From Paragorgia papillata (lineage: Eukaryota > Cnidaria > Anthozoa > Scleralcyonacea > Coralliidae), in contig JAWNZC010000025.1 of assembly GCA_035771165.1 (NCBI GenBank), forward strand, positions 2,141,501 to 2,205,500: a stretch of DNA of 64,000 nucleotides. The letters are read 5' to 3'. How positions within the stretch are numbered: position 1 is the first letter of the stretch; each line of letters begins with the position of its first letter. Below the pieces are notes generated by a model. The model worked only from the letters and a program-made list of their open reading frames with translations. It had not been told where the DNA came from and did no database searches. A program made the position numbers and the translations under genes. Below are positions 52,037-62,765 of the stretch, piece after piece.

Positions 52037-53390
52037 ATCTCGAATGGCTTTGTCGGGAGCTGAAAGATATTTATATTTTTGTTTTCGTTAGCCAATCAGA
52101 GACCAGGAAGAAGACAGTGGTCGGCATTTGCCGCCGTTTCGCGGTTTATCTCATGACCTGAATACGACAACAAAGCCTCCTTTTGCTTTCCTTTCAATAA
52201 ACATAAAACTTTAATATTCTGAAGTGACACATGAACTCGTTGTAAATAAGTGTTGTGAACTTGCGAAGTTTACAGTTTATGGGCTTGTGTTCATATTGTT
52301 CAAAGCACGTGCATGTGACGTGTACGCCACGGAAGTACAAAGTTCAGAGATTTGAAAGACATCAGCCACATGAGGCGTAACAGGCGGTGAACAGAGGGGG
52401 GAGGGGAATTGCCCATATTTGAAAAAGAAAAATTTTAGGAATTTCGGACAATTTTGACATGTCTTGCTGTGAAATGTTGAAGAAAAATTCATGAAGATTG
52501 AAAAATACGACGACTTAAAAATCAATATTTAACCCTAAATTTTTCGGGCAAAAATTCTGCCCCCCCCCCCTCCAAACAGAATTAATATTGGCTGCTACGC
52601 TCGGCTACGCCTATGCGCGCGGTTTTAATGCGGAGTAAGAAATAGATGAAATATAGATTTCTATTTTGATCTGTTGTTCTAGTCTAGAAACATCTGAAAA
52701 GTTCATAGTAAATAAAACATTTTATTATATAGATGCGAGTGTTTTACTAGAGAATATACAGTGTCGTATTTTCCATATCCTCACTAGTGAAGATATCGAT
52801 GACGTCATTAAGAATTTTACCCCTTTTTGCATTGAATCTATATAATAAAATAAAAGAAAATTACACGCTGGCTTGAAGATATGAATTTTATCTTCTCGTG
52901 GTAAAAACGATATTTTACTCATTCGCTACGCTCATTCGTAAAATATTGTTTTCACCACTCGAAGATAAAATCCATATCTTCGCACCACCGTGTAATATCC
53001 TCTATATACGCCCACATACGTCAGGAAGCCCATAAAGTTTACCCACTTAACAAAAGAGGTTGAAGGTAATTTAAATATGATACACGGAACTATTTTCCTT
53101 ACCGAAGTAATAATTTTCAGAGCTCTGCCAAGTTTTTGAACGACACGGCCATGTCCATGCACTAATCCGCGGAGACCTCGTATCGAAAACGTATCAAAAG
53201 CTTTCCACACTATCGTTTCCGAATCGTTTTCGCCGTTTAGTAAAACGCTAAAAAGATCTACAGGGGTATGAATGAATAGTTCTAGGTGACTGAAACCAAG
53301 TTCAAAAACTCATTAATAATTCATGAGGAAAACACAAAGGAAATCAGTACCATGTCCGTGGTTTTATACCTGATAAAACTTGACGTCAGA
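52037..53390. other. Repeat-rich intergenic segment upstream of SLC7 copy 1
   Basis: No gene is seen. 52,380-52,620 is an inverted relative of sequences at 57,340-57,540 and 59,850-60,060 (shared words include AACCCTAAATTTTTCG and CATGTCAAAATTG in opposite orientation). 52,720-53,000 has inverted TTATTATATAGAT / ATCTATATAATAA and GAAGATATG...CATATCTTC words. 53,150-53,290 (AAACGCTAAAAAGATCTACA) matches 57,560-57,625. Confidence 0.5.
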
Positions 53391-53502
53391 AAGAATACTA
53401 ATGAACATACAATTTTATATAAAGAATACTAATGAACATACAATTTTATATAAAGAATACTAATGAACATACAATTTTATATAAAGAATACTAATGAACA
53501 TA
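53391..53502. repeat. 31-bp minisatellite, 3.6 copies
   Basis: Exact tandem repeats start at 53,391, 53,422, 53,453 and 53,484 (unit begins AAGAATACTAATGAACATAC and ends TTTTATATA); the last is partial. It is non-coding and unrelated to the large satellite. Confidence 0.95.
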
Positions 53503-53524
53503 ACATCCAATAACGAATCATCTC

Positions 53525-53612
53525 GCATCACGTGTTTTATCAGATCTAAAACACTCGGGCTGCGCCCTCGTCGTTTTAAATCCGATAAAACACTCCTGCT
53601 CGTGTTTTAAAT
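53525..53612. repeat. Short foldback
   Basis: CACGTGTTTTATCAGAT and ATCCGATAAAACACTCC-type arms enclose a GC-rich centre (GGGCTGCGCCC), with a further GTGTTTTA word at the right. Similar in style to the other foldbacks here. Confidence 0.5.
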
Positions 53613-54454
53613 ATTACATAACATAATCGTGACATCGTTTTCCAAAAGCTTCGTTTTTGCTGTCCACACTGGTGGAGAAAAACGACGTCTTCGAATGTCT
53701 CCACTCTGCAGAGCGTTTTCGAAAAGCTCCGTTCTCGGCACCGAATTAGTGTGGACGAAAGGTCTAACCGATCAAAAAGTCTCCGTTTAGTTTTTTAATG
53801 CGCATGCTCAGATACTCTTGGTCCGCCATCTTCCTAGCCAAATAAGCCTTTTAGTTTCTTATTTAGGTTTTTTCACCCCTTGTCTATGGGTCGTTTTCAC
53901 ATACGAGATATTAAAGAATAGAGCTTATTCGATCACTATAGATCGTTTTCATCTGACGTCACGGCGGCCATATTGGTGTACCATCTGCGAAAATGTGTGC
54001 GAAAATACCGAAGTCAAATACTTTCAAGTTCAGACCAAACAAACGAGTCAATAATAAGCCATTTATTATATGGCTTTAAATTTTGTTTTAACTCACCGTT
54101 CGCGTTTCCGGATGTTGCTGTTTACCTTATTTTTGAGTTTGTTTGTTAGTCATTATATTGTCTAACCCATATTACCATACACTGTACTCCTAGCTATATT
54201 ATTTAACTCACATTACTATACCCTTTACACTTTTAACCATAGTTTGTATGGTATTATCTAGTTCATGTTACGTTCTGTACTTTTATGTAAATATATTTTC
54301 ATATGTGCCTGTATTGATATTTGATGAATAAAGTATTATTATTATCACTGTTTACACGTGTGTTAGTTAATTAAAATAGTTAAGCATTTATTTTCTAAAT
54401 AAGTAGTTTTTATACGAAGAAACACTCATGTTCCAGAGCGTATTATTGTTCAAA

Positions 54455-54615
54455 TAATAATCAATTATTGGACGAGTCTGAGCAAAATATCATGATTTGT
54501 CAGTGGCGAGCTACTAGTTATTTGCCGATGCCGAAGGCAGAGGCAAATAACTGGTAGCGAGACACTGACAAATCATGATATTTTGCGATAGACGAGTTCA
54601 ATAATTGATTTATCA
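54455..54615. repeat. Foldback element
   Basis: About 160 bp with arms CAATTATTGGACGAGTC / GACGAGTTCAATAATTG, AAAATATCATGATTTGTCAG / CTGACAAATCATGATATTTT and AGTTATTTGCC / GGCAAATAACT. It is non-coding. Flanking sequence from 53,613 to 54,454 and from 54,616 to 55,000 shows no gene. Confidence 0.8.
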
Positions 54616-55129
54616 TTCATAAAATAGTTAAAAATCTGAAATGCCTGAAGTTAGAGATCGCCACTCTCCTCTGTGTCTTCGGCATACTAAAATCTTCGTA
54701 AAACTTACTTTTTGTTGGCACGAGTGTTGCTTTTTATCTCACTAAATCTTCCTTTTAACTATTTCTTTTCTAAAGTACATTGTCGTTATGAATGCTTCCA
54801 AATACTCTCGATTATTTCCTCGGATAGCTCAGAACTAGCCGCCATGTTTACGAAAATTATTTGCAGTCAGCAGCGCCATTGCTAATGCGCATGCTCATAA
54901 CATTATTTGCAGCAAAAAAATTATTTGCACTCAGTTATTTGCAGGTGAATTAACCAATCAGAATGCAGGATAGAAAGGAAATGAATGATAATAGTAATTA
55001 TTTATCTCTAAATATCTAATTCTCTCTAGCTTATTTTCAATTCAAATCAATTCCGAAATTTTCCCGCCAAAACCTTTTCGGACCTCTCAGCAACCAATCA
55101 CCGTGTGCCATTTGGCGTGATGCCTCATC

Positions 55130-56050
55130 AGATCATAGTCAATCGAGATATTGTCTGGAAACTCAGCTAAAGTCTTCGGGTATCTTTTTGTTCGCCTTTA
55201 TGCATTTTTGTGCACGGTGTACGGTCACTGAACACATTGTATTTTAATATAATGAACGAGTTGTCCAATAGCAACGTTTCAGTTCAATCACTCAACCGTG
55301 CTATTTAAATATTAATAAACCTAAAACAAAGGATGTGCACGGTGTAAGGTACGGTTCAACATAAAATCACAGCTCATTATAGGCGCTTTGACGTTTGCCG
55401 AGTTTCCAGACCATATCTTGATTGACTATGATCAGATTTTACGTATAGACATAATCAAAGCGCCTATAATGAGCTGTGATTTTATGTTCAACCGTACCTT
55501 AAGCCCCGCACAGACGACCAAGTTTTTCTTGACAAGTTCCTTGGTAACTTTCCTTGCTCGTGTGTATGATGAACACGTTTTTTTCAAACAATTTTCCTTG
55601 ACAAGTTATAATTGCTCGTGTGTACGGTTGGACAAGTTTTCCTTGACAGTAATGATCGCGTGATAAGCTTCGGAGATGAGTTGTCAAGTTTTCCTTGACG
55701 ACTATACACACGAACAAATTTCCTTGTTCAAAAGCTGGCATGACCAGCTTTTGAACAAGGCTCCTTGTCAAGGAAAAACTTGTCAATTTGTGTCGTGCAC
55801 ACGAACAAATAAAACTTGTCAAGGAAAAACTTGTCAAGGAAAACTTGGTCGTCTGTGCGGGGCTTTACACCGTGCACATCCTTTATTTTAGGTTTATTAA
55901 TATTTAAATAGCACGGTTGAGTGATTGAACTGAAACGTTGCTATTGGACAATTCGTTCATTATATTAAAATACAATGTGTTCAGTGACCGTAGCTACACC
56001 GTGCACAAAAATGCATAAAGGCGAACAGAATGATAATCTTGATTGACTAC
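55130..56050. repeat. Long palindromic repeat interrupted by a MITE
   Basis: Left-arm words CACGGTGTAAGGTACGG, AACCGTGCTATTTAAATATT and AATGAACGAGTTGTCCAATAG return in reverse complement to the right of 55,865. The centre is near 55,430 (GGCGCTTTGACG ... CAAAGCGCC). Block B carries essentially one arm only. This is probably a transposon remnant. Confidence 0.7.
55502..55864. mobile_element. MITE, Harbinger-like, with proven empty site
   Basis: 363-bp element with ends AGCCCCGCACAGACGACC and GGTCGTCTGTGCGGGGCT. It is flanked by TTA at 55,499-55,501 and 55,865-55,867. The interior is made of CTTGACAAG/CTTGTCAAG words. The paralogous sequence at about 57,890 reads ACCTTACACCGTG without the element or the second TTA, which is the expected empty site. 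Confidence 0.92.
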
Positions 56051-56302
56051 GACATAATATACTCCCTATGGTTTATAGTTCGCACCCTAAAACTATGCTC
56101 CATGCAGAGCCAATCTCTTGTATTGATATTTTCCAAGAAACATAATAGACATAAACATTAATATCGCATTTGGCACGTAAATTGCCCAACTAATACAGTA
56201 AAGTGGCGAGAAACACGACATAAACAGTTTCCGTTTAGATTTTTTCTTGTCACTATAGACGTAGATAACCAGATATACCATGTATAACCAAAGAGACCTT
56301 AC

Positions 56303-56780
56303 CTATCGCGAAGGCAGCCAACAATTTTATGATCCGTTGAACATCGGAGCGTCCCGTGCAATCAGGAAAGAATGGCGTAACGATGTATTCGCCGAATATG
56401 AGACATATAATGGCCAGTTGAGAGGGTTTAATAACGACACAGGCAGTCCATATGTAAAGGAAAGCCGGTAGTGGTCCATAGGCTTCACGCATATAGGTGT
56501 ACTCGCCACCAGAAGCGGGAATCATCGTTCCTAATTCGGCATAGGACAAGGCACCACAAACAGCCAACAGGCCACATAAACCCCACACAAACAGAGCCAT
56601 TCCAACAGATCCCGATGCTTCGAGGACATATTTCGGAGAAGCGAAAATCCCACTGCCTATCATACACCCAACAATGATAGAAACCCCGCCAAGAAGACCA
56701 ACTTCTCTTTTCAACGAAACACCTTTCTGCGACTTTGGCGAACTCGCTGGTCGTTCTTGGAGCGCTGTGTGTTCAGACAT
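56303..56780 (-). CDS. SLC7 variable first exon, copy 2
   Basis: 478-bp open exon giving 159 residues plus one base, with the same phase-1 donor (GATAG/GTAAGG) as copy 1. It keeps GSGIFASP, the paired glycines of [16 protein letters not shown] in TM3 and the FFPDC cysteine. No exon resembling SLC7 exons 2-10 is visible between this copy and copy 1. It is therefore either an alternative first exon of the downstream gene or a partial duplicate. The frame is undamaged. The 5' flank is shared with copy 3. Confidence 0.85.
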
Positions 56781-57110
56781 CTTGTAATGACAGGAAATCT
56801 CTCTCTTCACGTATACGACATTAGAATGTCAAGAATGTAATTTAAACATCGGATTTGTGTATAAAAGAGAGGCTAGAGATAAAGCAGGTTTCAACTTTTT
56901 TGCATGCAACTAAACTGCGCCAAAAAACGCAACAGTACAAAATCAGCCTTCATTATCCTGTTGCTAAACCACAAAGGAATGTAGTAGCTACGAGAAGAAC
57001 ATCTTTAGTCTCAGAATACTACAGTAAAAATCCGCGTGTTTCTAGAAACACTATTTTCTCAACGAGGTTATTCAATGACCAGGGCACTGCGCGCGAAAAT
57101 ATGGGAAGAA

Positions 57111-57250
57111 CCCACTGACCTGTATATAAGAACAGGTCTGCCGTCAGTGGAAAAACCCAGCGCATTCGTCAGTTTTTAGATGGCGTGTTTCGTCTTTTCG
57201 TTTTGCGTGGTGATGAGTAATTTTAATAAATTTCTATTTTTGAGGTAAGC
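57111..57250 (+). promoter_or_regulatory. Candidate divergent promoter and small first exon (block A)
   Basis: TATATAAG at 57,123-57,130 sits in a palindrome (CCACTGACCTGT ... ACAGGT ... CAGTGG). 57 bp from the start of the TATA motif an ATG (57,180) opens a hydrophobic peptide starting MACFVFSFCVVMS, ending at a good splice donor (TTTGAG/GTAAGC, 57,244/57,245). It points away from the SLC7 exon. The whole arrangement recurs in block B. No downstream exon was recognised, so this is tentative. Confidence 0.3.
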
Positions 57251-57909
57251 ACCATGTATTTAATTTTCTATGCTGAGCTTTTGTCTTGTGAGCTCTAATG
57301 AAGTTCTGAGCTCACAGGCACTCACAGGCATAGAGGCGTAGCAGCCCAATTCTGTTTGGGGCAGAGATTTTTGCACGAAAAATTTAGGGTTAAATATTGA
57401 TTTTTAAGTCGTATTTTTCAGTCTTAGCTTAATAACGTATGAATTTTTCTTGAACATTTTACAGCAAACATGTCAAAATTGCCCGAAATTTCTAGCAGAA
57501 AATGCCTGAATTTTCCTTTTTCAAACATTTTCGGAAATTCCGTCCACGTCGTTTTCGATAATCGTTTCGCCGTTTAGTAAAACGCTAAAAAGATATACAG
57601 GGGTATGAATGAATAGTTCTAGGGCATATTATTATTGTTCAAATAATACTAATTCTTTATCTCTAAATGTCTAATTCTCTCTAAATAATATTTTTAATTC
57701 AAATCAATTCCGAAATTTTCCCGCCAAAACCTTTTCGGACCTCTCAGCAACCAATCACCGTGTGCCATTTGGCGTGATGCCTCATCAGATTTTACGTATA
57801 GACATAATCATAGTCAATCGAGATATGGTCTGGAAACTCGGCAAACGTCAAAGCGCCTATAATGAGCTGTGATTTTATGTTGAACCGTACCTTACACCGT
57901 GCACATCCT

Positions 57910-58411
57910 CAGTGGCGTAGCCAATGGGGGGGGGGGCGAGGGGGGCGACCGCCCCCCCCCAATGGTCTTCCAGGCCATTCCTGTGAAAAGTTTAAATCCG
58001 GGGAGAAACTTGTTGAGGGGGGGGGGGGGGGGGTAATGATGTTACGTAGTGAAGCCTTCAAGGGAGAAGCAAGTTGACTCGTAATGATATTACTATATAT
58101 TACTGTTTTATTTTCTATGGAAAATATAGCATTACAAGGTCCACATACATACGACTTATCATAAATAATTCTCAATAAATTTTGATATGTGTACTACATT
58201 GTTTTGGTTTGGAGACAACAAAACTTTGCTATTTATGGCGATCAGTTATTTTTTTAAATCTCGCCTCAGAATGCGGGAAATGCAGTCTGAGAGATTCTAG
58301 AATTCAAAAAATTTCCGAGGGAGCATACCCCCGGACCCCCCTAGGAGGGTCGCGTCTTCGACGCTCGACCAATTTCGCTCCCCCAAAGACAGAACCCTGG
58401 CTACGCCACTG
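57910..58411. mobile_element. Non-autonomous hAT-like element with 8-bp target duplication
   Basis: 502-bp element with inverted ends CAGTGGCGTAGCCA and TGGCTACGCCACTG. CACATCCT is duplicated exactly at 57,902-57,909 and 58,412-58,419. The 8-bp duplication and CAGTGGCG-type terminus fit hAT transposons. Homopolymer G/C runs lie inside. The paralogous site near 55,875 (CCGTGCACATCCTTT) is uninterrupted. Confidence 0.92.
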
Positions 58412-58839
58412 CACATCCTTTGTTTTATGTTTATTAATATTTAAATATAGCACGGTTCAGTGATTGAACTGAAAGTTCAAAGTTCAAACGTTGCTATTCA
58501 GGACAATTCGTTCATTATATTAAAATACAATGTGTTCAGTGACCGTAGACCGTGCACAAAAATGCATAAAGGCGGAAAAAAAGATAGACCAAAGACTTTA
58601 GCTGAGTTTTCAGACCATATCTCGATTGACTATGGCATAATATACTCCCTATGGTTTCATTGTTCGCACCCTAAAACTATATGCTCCATGCAGAGCCAAT
58701 CTCGTGTATTGATATTTTCCAAGAAACATAATAGACATTAAACAGTTTCCGTTTACACTCTTTCTTGTCACTATAGACGTAGATAACTAGATATACATGT
58801 ATAACCAAAGAGAAAACAGAGCTAGGAAAAAGATCTTAC

Positions 58840-59317
58840 CTATCACGAAGGCAGCCAACAATTTTATGATCTGTTGAACATCGGAGCGTCCCGTGCAATC
58901 AGGAAAGAATGGCGTAACGATGTATTCGCCGAATACGAGGCATATAATGGCCACTCCAGAGGGTTTAATAACGACACAGGCAGTCCATATGTAAAGGAAA
59001 GCCGGTAGTGGTCCATAGGCTTCACGCATATAGGTGTACTCGCCACCAGAAGCGGGAATCATCGTTCCTAATTCGGCATAGGACAAGGCACCACAAACAG
59101 CCAACAGGCCACATAAACCCCACACAAACAGAGCCATTCCAACAGATCCCGATGCTTCGAGGACATATTTCGGAGAAGCGAAAATCCCACTGCCTATCAT
59201 AGACCCAACAATGATAGAAACCCCGCCAAGAAGACCAACTTCTCTTTTCAACGAAACACCTTTCTGCGAGGTTGGCGAACTCGCTGGTCGTTCTTCGTGC
59301 GCTGTGTGTTCAGACAT
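58840..59317 (-). CDS. SLC7 variable first exon, copy 3
   Basis: 478-bp open exon, 159 residues plus one base, donor GATAG/GTAAGATC. It differs from copy 2 at about nine residues. Two adjacent changes are in TM3 (IKPSGVAII for IKPSQLAII), one is in TM1 (VGSMIG for VGCMIG) and one is just before the donor (AAFVIG). The GSGIF motif and FFPDC cysteine are kept. No reading-frame damage is seen. As for copy 2, constant exons are absent nearby. Confidence 0.85.
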
Positions 59318-59629
59318 CTTGTAATGACAGGAAATCTCTCTCACGTATGTCAAGAATTTAATTTAAACGTCGGATTTGTGTAGGCTAGAGATAAAACAGG
59401 TTTCAACTTTTTGCATGTACAACTAACCTGCGCCAAAAAACGCAACAGTACAAAATCAGCCTTCATTATCCTGTTGCTAAACCACAAAGGAATGTAGTAG
59501 CTACGAGAAGAACATCTTTAGTCTCAGAATACTACAGTAAAAATCCGCGTGTTTCTAGAAACACTATTTTCTCAACGAGGTTATTCAATGACCAGGGAAC
59601 TGCGCGCGAAAATATGGGAAGAACCCACT

Positions 59630-59770
59630 GACCTGTATATAAGAACAGGTCTGCCGTCAGTGGAAAAACCCAGCGCATTGGTCAGTTTTTAGATGGCGTG
59701 TTTCGTCTTTTCGTTTTGCGTGGTGATGAGTAATTTTAATAAATTTCTATTTTTGAGGTAAGCACCATGT
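59630..59770 (+). promoter_or_regulatory. Candidate divergent promoter and small first exon (block B)
   Basis: Duplicate of the arrangement at 57,111-57,250. TATATAAG at about 59,636-59,643 lies inside the same palindrome, followed by ATGGCGTGTTTCGTC at 59,693 and the donor GAG/GTAAGC near 59,758. Sequence is nearly unchanged between blocks. That may reflect recent duplication rather than selection. Confidence 0.3.
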
Positions 59771-60060
59771 ATTTAATTTTCTATGCTGAGCTTTTGTCTT
59801 GTGAGCTCTAATGAAGTTCTGAGCTCACAGGCACTCACAGGCATAGAGGCGTAGCAGCCCAATTCTGTTTGGGGCAGAGATTTTTGCCTGAAAAATTTAG
59901 GGTTAAATATTGATTTTTAAGTCGTATTTTTCAGTCTTAGCTTAATAACGTATGAATTTTTCTTGAACATTTTACAGCAAACATGTCAAAATTGCCTGAA
60001 ATTCCTAGCAGAAAGCGCCCGAATTTTCCTTTTTCACACATTTTGGGAGGACAATTGCCC

Positions 60061-60651
60061 CAGGGCGAAAGCGCAGCATAAAAAATTAAAACTGATGGAA
60101 CACTTCTAATATGTCAGCCTTTTCCGTTTCACTTAGGAAGTGGCTAGGGACATAACCGCATTTTCGAGAAATCATTGCCAGTTCTCTGAAAAGTGCTCAG
60201 GTGAAAACTGTACAGCTCTCAGCCAATCAAAATTCATGCACGTTATTAAAATGGTAATTTAATAGCACTTGAATTATACAGTGACATGCAGGCAACAAAG
60301 AAGACATTTAATCTAATTTTATTTCTATACATTTAATTTTACCCGTACTCTTCCCTACATGCTTAACTTTAATACAACATCGGATTTGTTGTATTAAAGT
60401 TAAGCATATATGGTTTCATCGTTCGCACTTTGCCCCATGCAGAGCCAATCTCTTGTATTGATAATTAATTTTCAAGAAACATAATAGACATAAATATTAA
60501 TATCGCATTTGGCGCGAAAATTGCCCAACCAATTAGTAAAGTGGAAAGCAGCAAACGAGAAACACAACATAAACAGTTTCCGTTTAGACTTTTTCTTGTC
60601 ACTATAGACGTAGATAACTAGATATACCATGTATAACCAAAGAGACCTTAC
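60061..60651. other. Intron-side flank of first-exon copy 4
   Basis: No gene is seen. A short perfect palindrome lies at about 60,362-60,404 (TTAACTTTAATACAACA then TGTTGTATTAAAGTTAA). From about 60,270 the sequence matches that at 63,290-63,740 (ACATGCAGGCAACAAAGAAG, TTGTATTGATAATTA, CAATTAGTAAAGTGG), so intron flank was copied together with the exon. Confidence 0.6.
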
Positions 60652-61129
60652 CTATCGCGAAGGCAGCCAACAATTTTATGATCTGTTGAACATCGGAGCG
60701 TCCCGTGCAATCAGGAAAGAATGGCGTAACGATGTATTCGCCGAATATGAGACATACAATGGCCATTCCAGAGGGTTTAATAACGACACTGTCAGTCCAT
60801 ATGTAAAGGAAAGCCGGTAGTGGTCCATAGGCTTCACGTATATAGGTGTACTCGCCACCACAAGCGGGAATCATCGTTCCTAATTCGGCATAGGACAAGG
60901 AACCACAAACAGCCAACACGCCACATAAACTCCACACAAACAGAGCCATTCCAACAGATCCCGATGCTTCGAGGACATATTTCGGAGAAGCGAAAATCCC
61001 ACTGCCGATCATACACCCAACAATGATAGAAACCCCGCCAAGAAGACCAACTTCTCTTTTCAACGAAACACCTTTCTGCGAGGTTGGCGAACTCGCTAGT
61101 CGTTCTTCAAGCGCTGTGTGTTCAGACAT
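60652..61129 (-). CDS. SLC7 variable first exon, copy 4
   Basis: 478-bp open exon, 159 residues plus one base, donor GATAG/GTAAGG. Distinctive residues are IKPSGMAIV in TM3, ACGGEYTYIR for [16 protein letters not shown] for VWGLCG, and WTDSVVIK for WTACVVIK. GSGIF and the FFPDC cysteine are kept. Five bases upstream of the ATG the sequence departs from the other copies and a transposon-like element begins. Its 5' UTR and promoter have therefore been replaced. Confidence 0.82.
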
Positions 61130-61137
61130 CTTGTCCC

Positions 61138-62765
61138 CTAGCCTGCGAGCAGGCTCTTGGGTAGGAGCGGGAGGTGACTATTTGTCAGGCCCAGGGCGCC
61201 CTGGTCAGGCCTTTATTTGTTCCCGCCTTCCGCTAAACCCGGCAGCGCGGGCAGAGGTGCGGGCGAGCGAGAAGGCGAGAAAATGGTTATAAATCCATGT
61301 CCTATATATATTTACGAATTTATTGGTTAGGATTAGGGTGTGTGTTGGAGTCAGGCTTTCATGAAGTACCTGGGTTATTTAGGACATGGAATTATTACCA
61401 GAAAAATAAAGGCCTGAGGAAACTCTTAACAAAACTGTCTTCCGCCCACTTTGCTATTTTTAAACATGAACGAGTATGATTGATATGATCATGAGTTGTC
61501 AAAAGAACAAAGCGTATGTTTTGATTTCATCCCACATGGACGGAGTCCCCACAGTTTTGTTAAGAGTTTCCTCAGGCCTTTATTTTTCTCGCCTTCTCGC
61601 TCGCCCGCACCTCTGCCCGCGCTGCCGGGTTTAGCGGGAGGCGGGAACAAATAAAGGCCTGACATTCAGGTTAGAGGTGACATAGCTATTTTGAATGCCG
61701 CCCCTTCTAACGGGTTGTCAAAAGCGACCAATCACAAACCAGACACGCAATGTAAACAAAGAAAACGGTTTTACTTCCTCGCCAGACTGATACGCCAATG
61801 AAATATTATTTGGAACAGTGGTTCGCACATTTTGGACAGTATAACAAGTTTTATAAAACGCAGAATCTTGAACTCTACATCAAATGAAAGCTCATTCAAC
61901 ATATAACAACATACGTACACAATATATTTCAACGATGCGTAGTTCTGAAATTACTAGTCATCTTGTTCCACAAATGACAAGATAATGATTAGCCTGAGAA
62001 AACATAGATAATGATATGCCGTATAGCCGTCGTGCCACTTCGGTACGTCCTGTCTGACTTTTTCCTATCTATATATATTTTCACATATCGAGTGGAAGAA
62101 CTGAAAAGAAGGAGCCGGAGTCTTTCAGACTTTAACTTTGCCTGGCCATAGGAACTTCAGTCATATAAATAATAATTAAGTTGGAATTAATATAAAAAAT
62201 ATTCTGTGGTATCCCGCGAGCTTTATAACAAATCATTTGATTGCTATTCAAAACTGTTGAATTTGGTAAATCCTGGGTCTAGCCAATCTCGTTCCCAGAG
62301 CCCACGTTCCCCACCTGGGAAACGAGAGACTCTGGGATAATCCGTTTCACATCGATATTTCATTGGCTGATGAACACAGTGAACTCTATATATAAACTCT
62401 TCTTCCGGATAACAAGAATCCTGTGATGGCGCGAACGGATTATCCCAGAGTCCTAATATGATTTTAATACGGTTTGTACAACCCTTGATAAATTATCAAA
62501 AATATTAAAAATATTTACCTGATGGAAATATCTTTCAGACACAAATGCACTTAATATTTTACAAATTACCAGCAGTCTATTAATATATGGTTGTGCGTCA
62601 ACAATCAGCATCTCGTCCAATCAGTGAGCTGCGTCCCAATTTGGAACGCTACTACCACAGAATAAAGAACTGAGCTACTACTCAAAAAACATACTGCGCG
62701 TGCAGGTTCTCCTTCTCCTCCTCTCTCTCCCCAATCCCCCAAAGGAGAGCCAGCTCGCAGGCTAG
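61138..62765. mobile_element. Composite element with CTAGCCTGCGAGC ends
   Basis: Inverted ends CTAGCCTGCGAGC and GCTCGCAGGCTAG lie 1.6 kb apart. An internal inverted pair (about 61,200-61,285 against 61,585-61,665) includes GGCGGGAACAAATAAAGGCC and GCGGGCAGAGGTGCGGGCG. A third pair, ACTCTGGGATAATCCGTTT / AACGGATTATCCCAGAGT, lies at about 62,327-62,453. No protein is recognised. It begins nine bases from the ATG of first-exon copy 4. Confidence 0.65.

Larger units (their letters stand above)
55020..57545. repeat. Tandemly duplicated block A (holds first-exon copy 2)
   Basis: Starts with a segment containing AATTTTCCCGCCAAAACC that is repeated at about 57,717. It then contains a long palindromic repeat, an SLC7 first exon and about 700 bp of upstream sequence, all of which recur in the same order in 57,665-60,060. 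The repeat period over the exon is 2,537 bp. The block differs from block B by its own transposon insertion and an extra palindrome arm. Confidence 0.8.
57665..60060. repeat. Tandemly duplicated block B (holds first-exon copy 3)
   Basis: Same order of parts as block A: the CCCGCCAAAACC segment, a repeat arm, an SLC7 first exon and about 700 bp of 5' flank including the TATA palindrome. It is distinguished by a hAT-like insertion at 57,910-58,411 and by lacking the Harbinger-like MITE. Right of 60,060 the sequence departs from block A. Confidence 0.8.

Noticed and set aside
55388..55891. Short frames rich in CQGK/LTSF repeats
   Set aside because: They lie entirely within the CTTGACAAG-repeat MITE and its palindromic host repeat.
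51425..61026. Plus-strand and alternate-frame ORFs of 60-110 codons over the SLC7 first exons
   Set aside because: They are shadows of the conserved minus-strand exon frame and recur only because the exon is duplicated.
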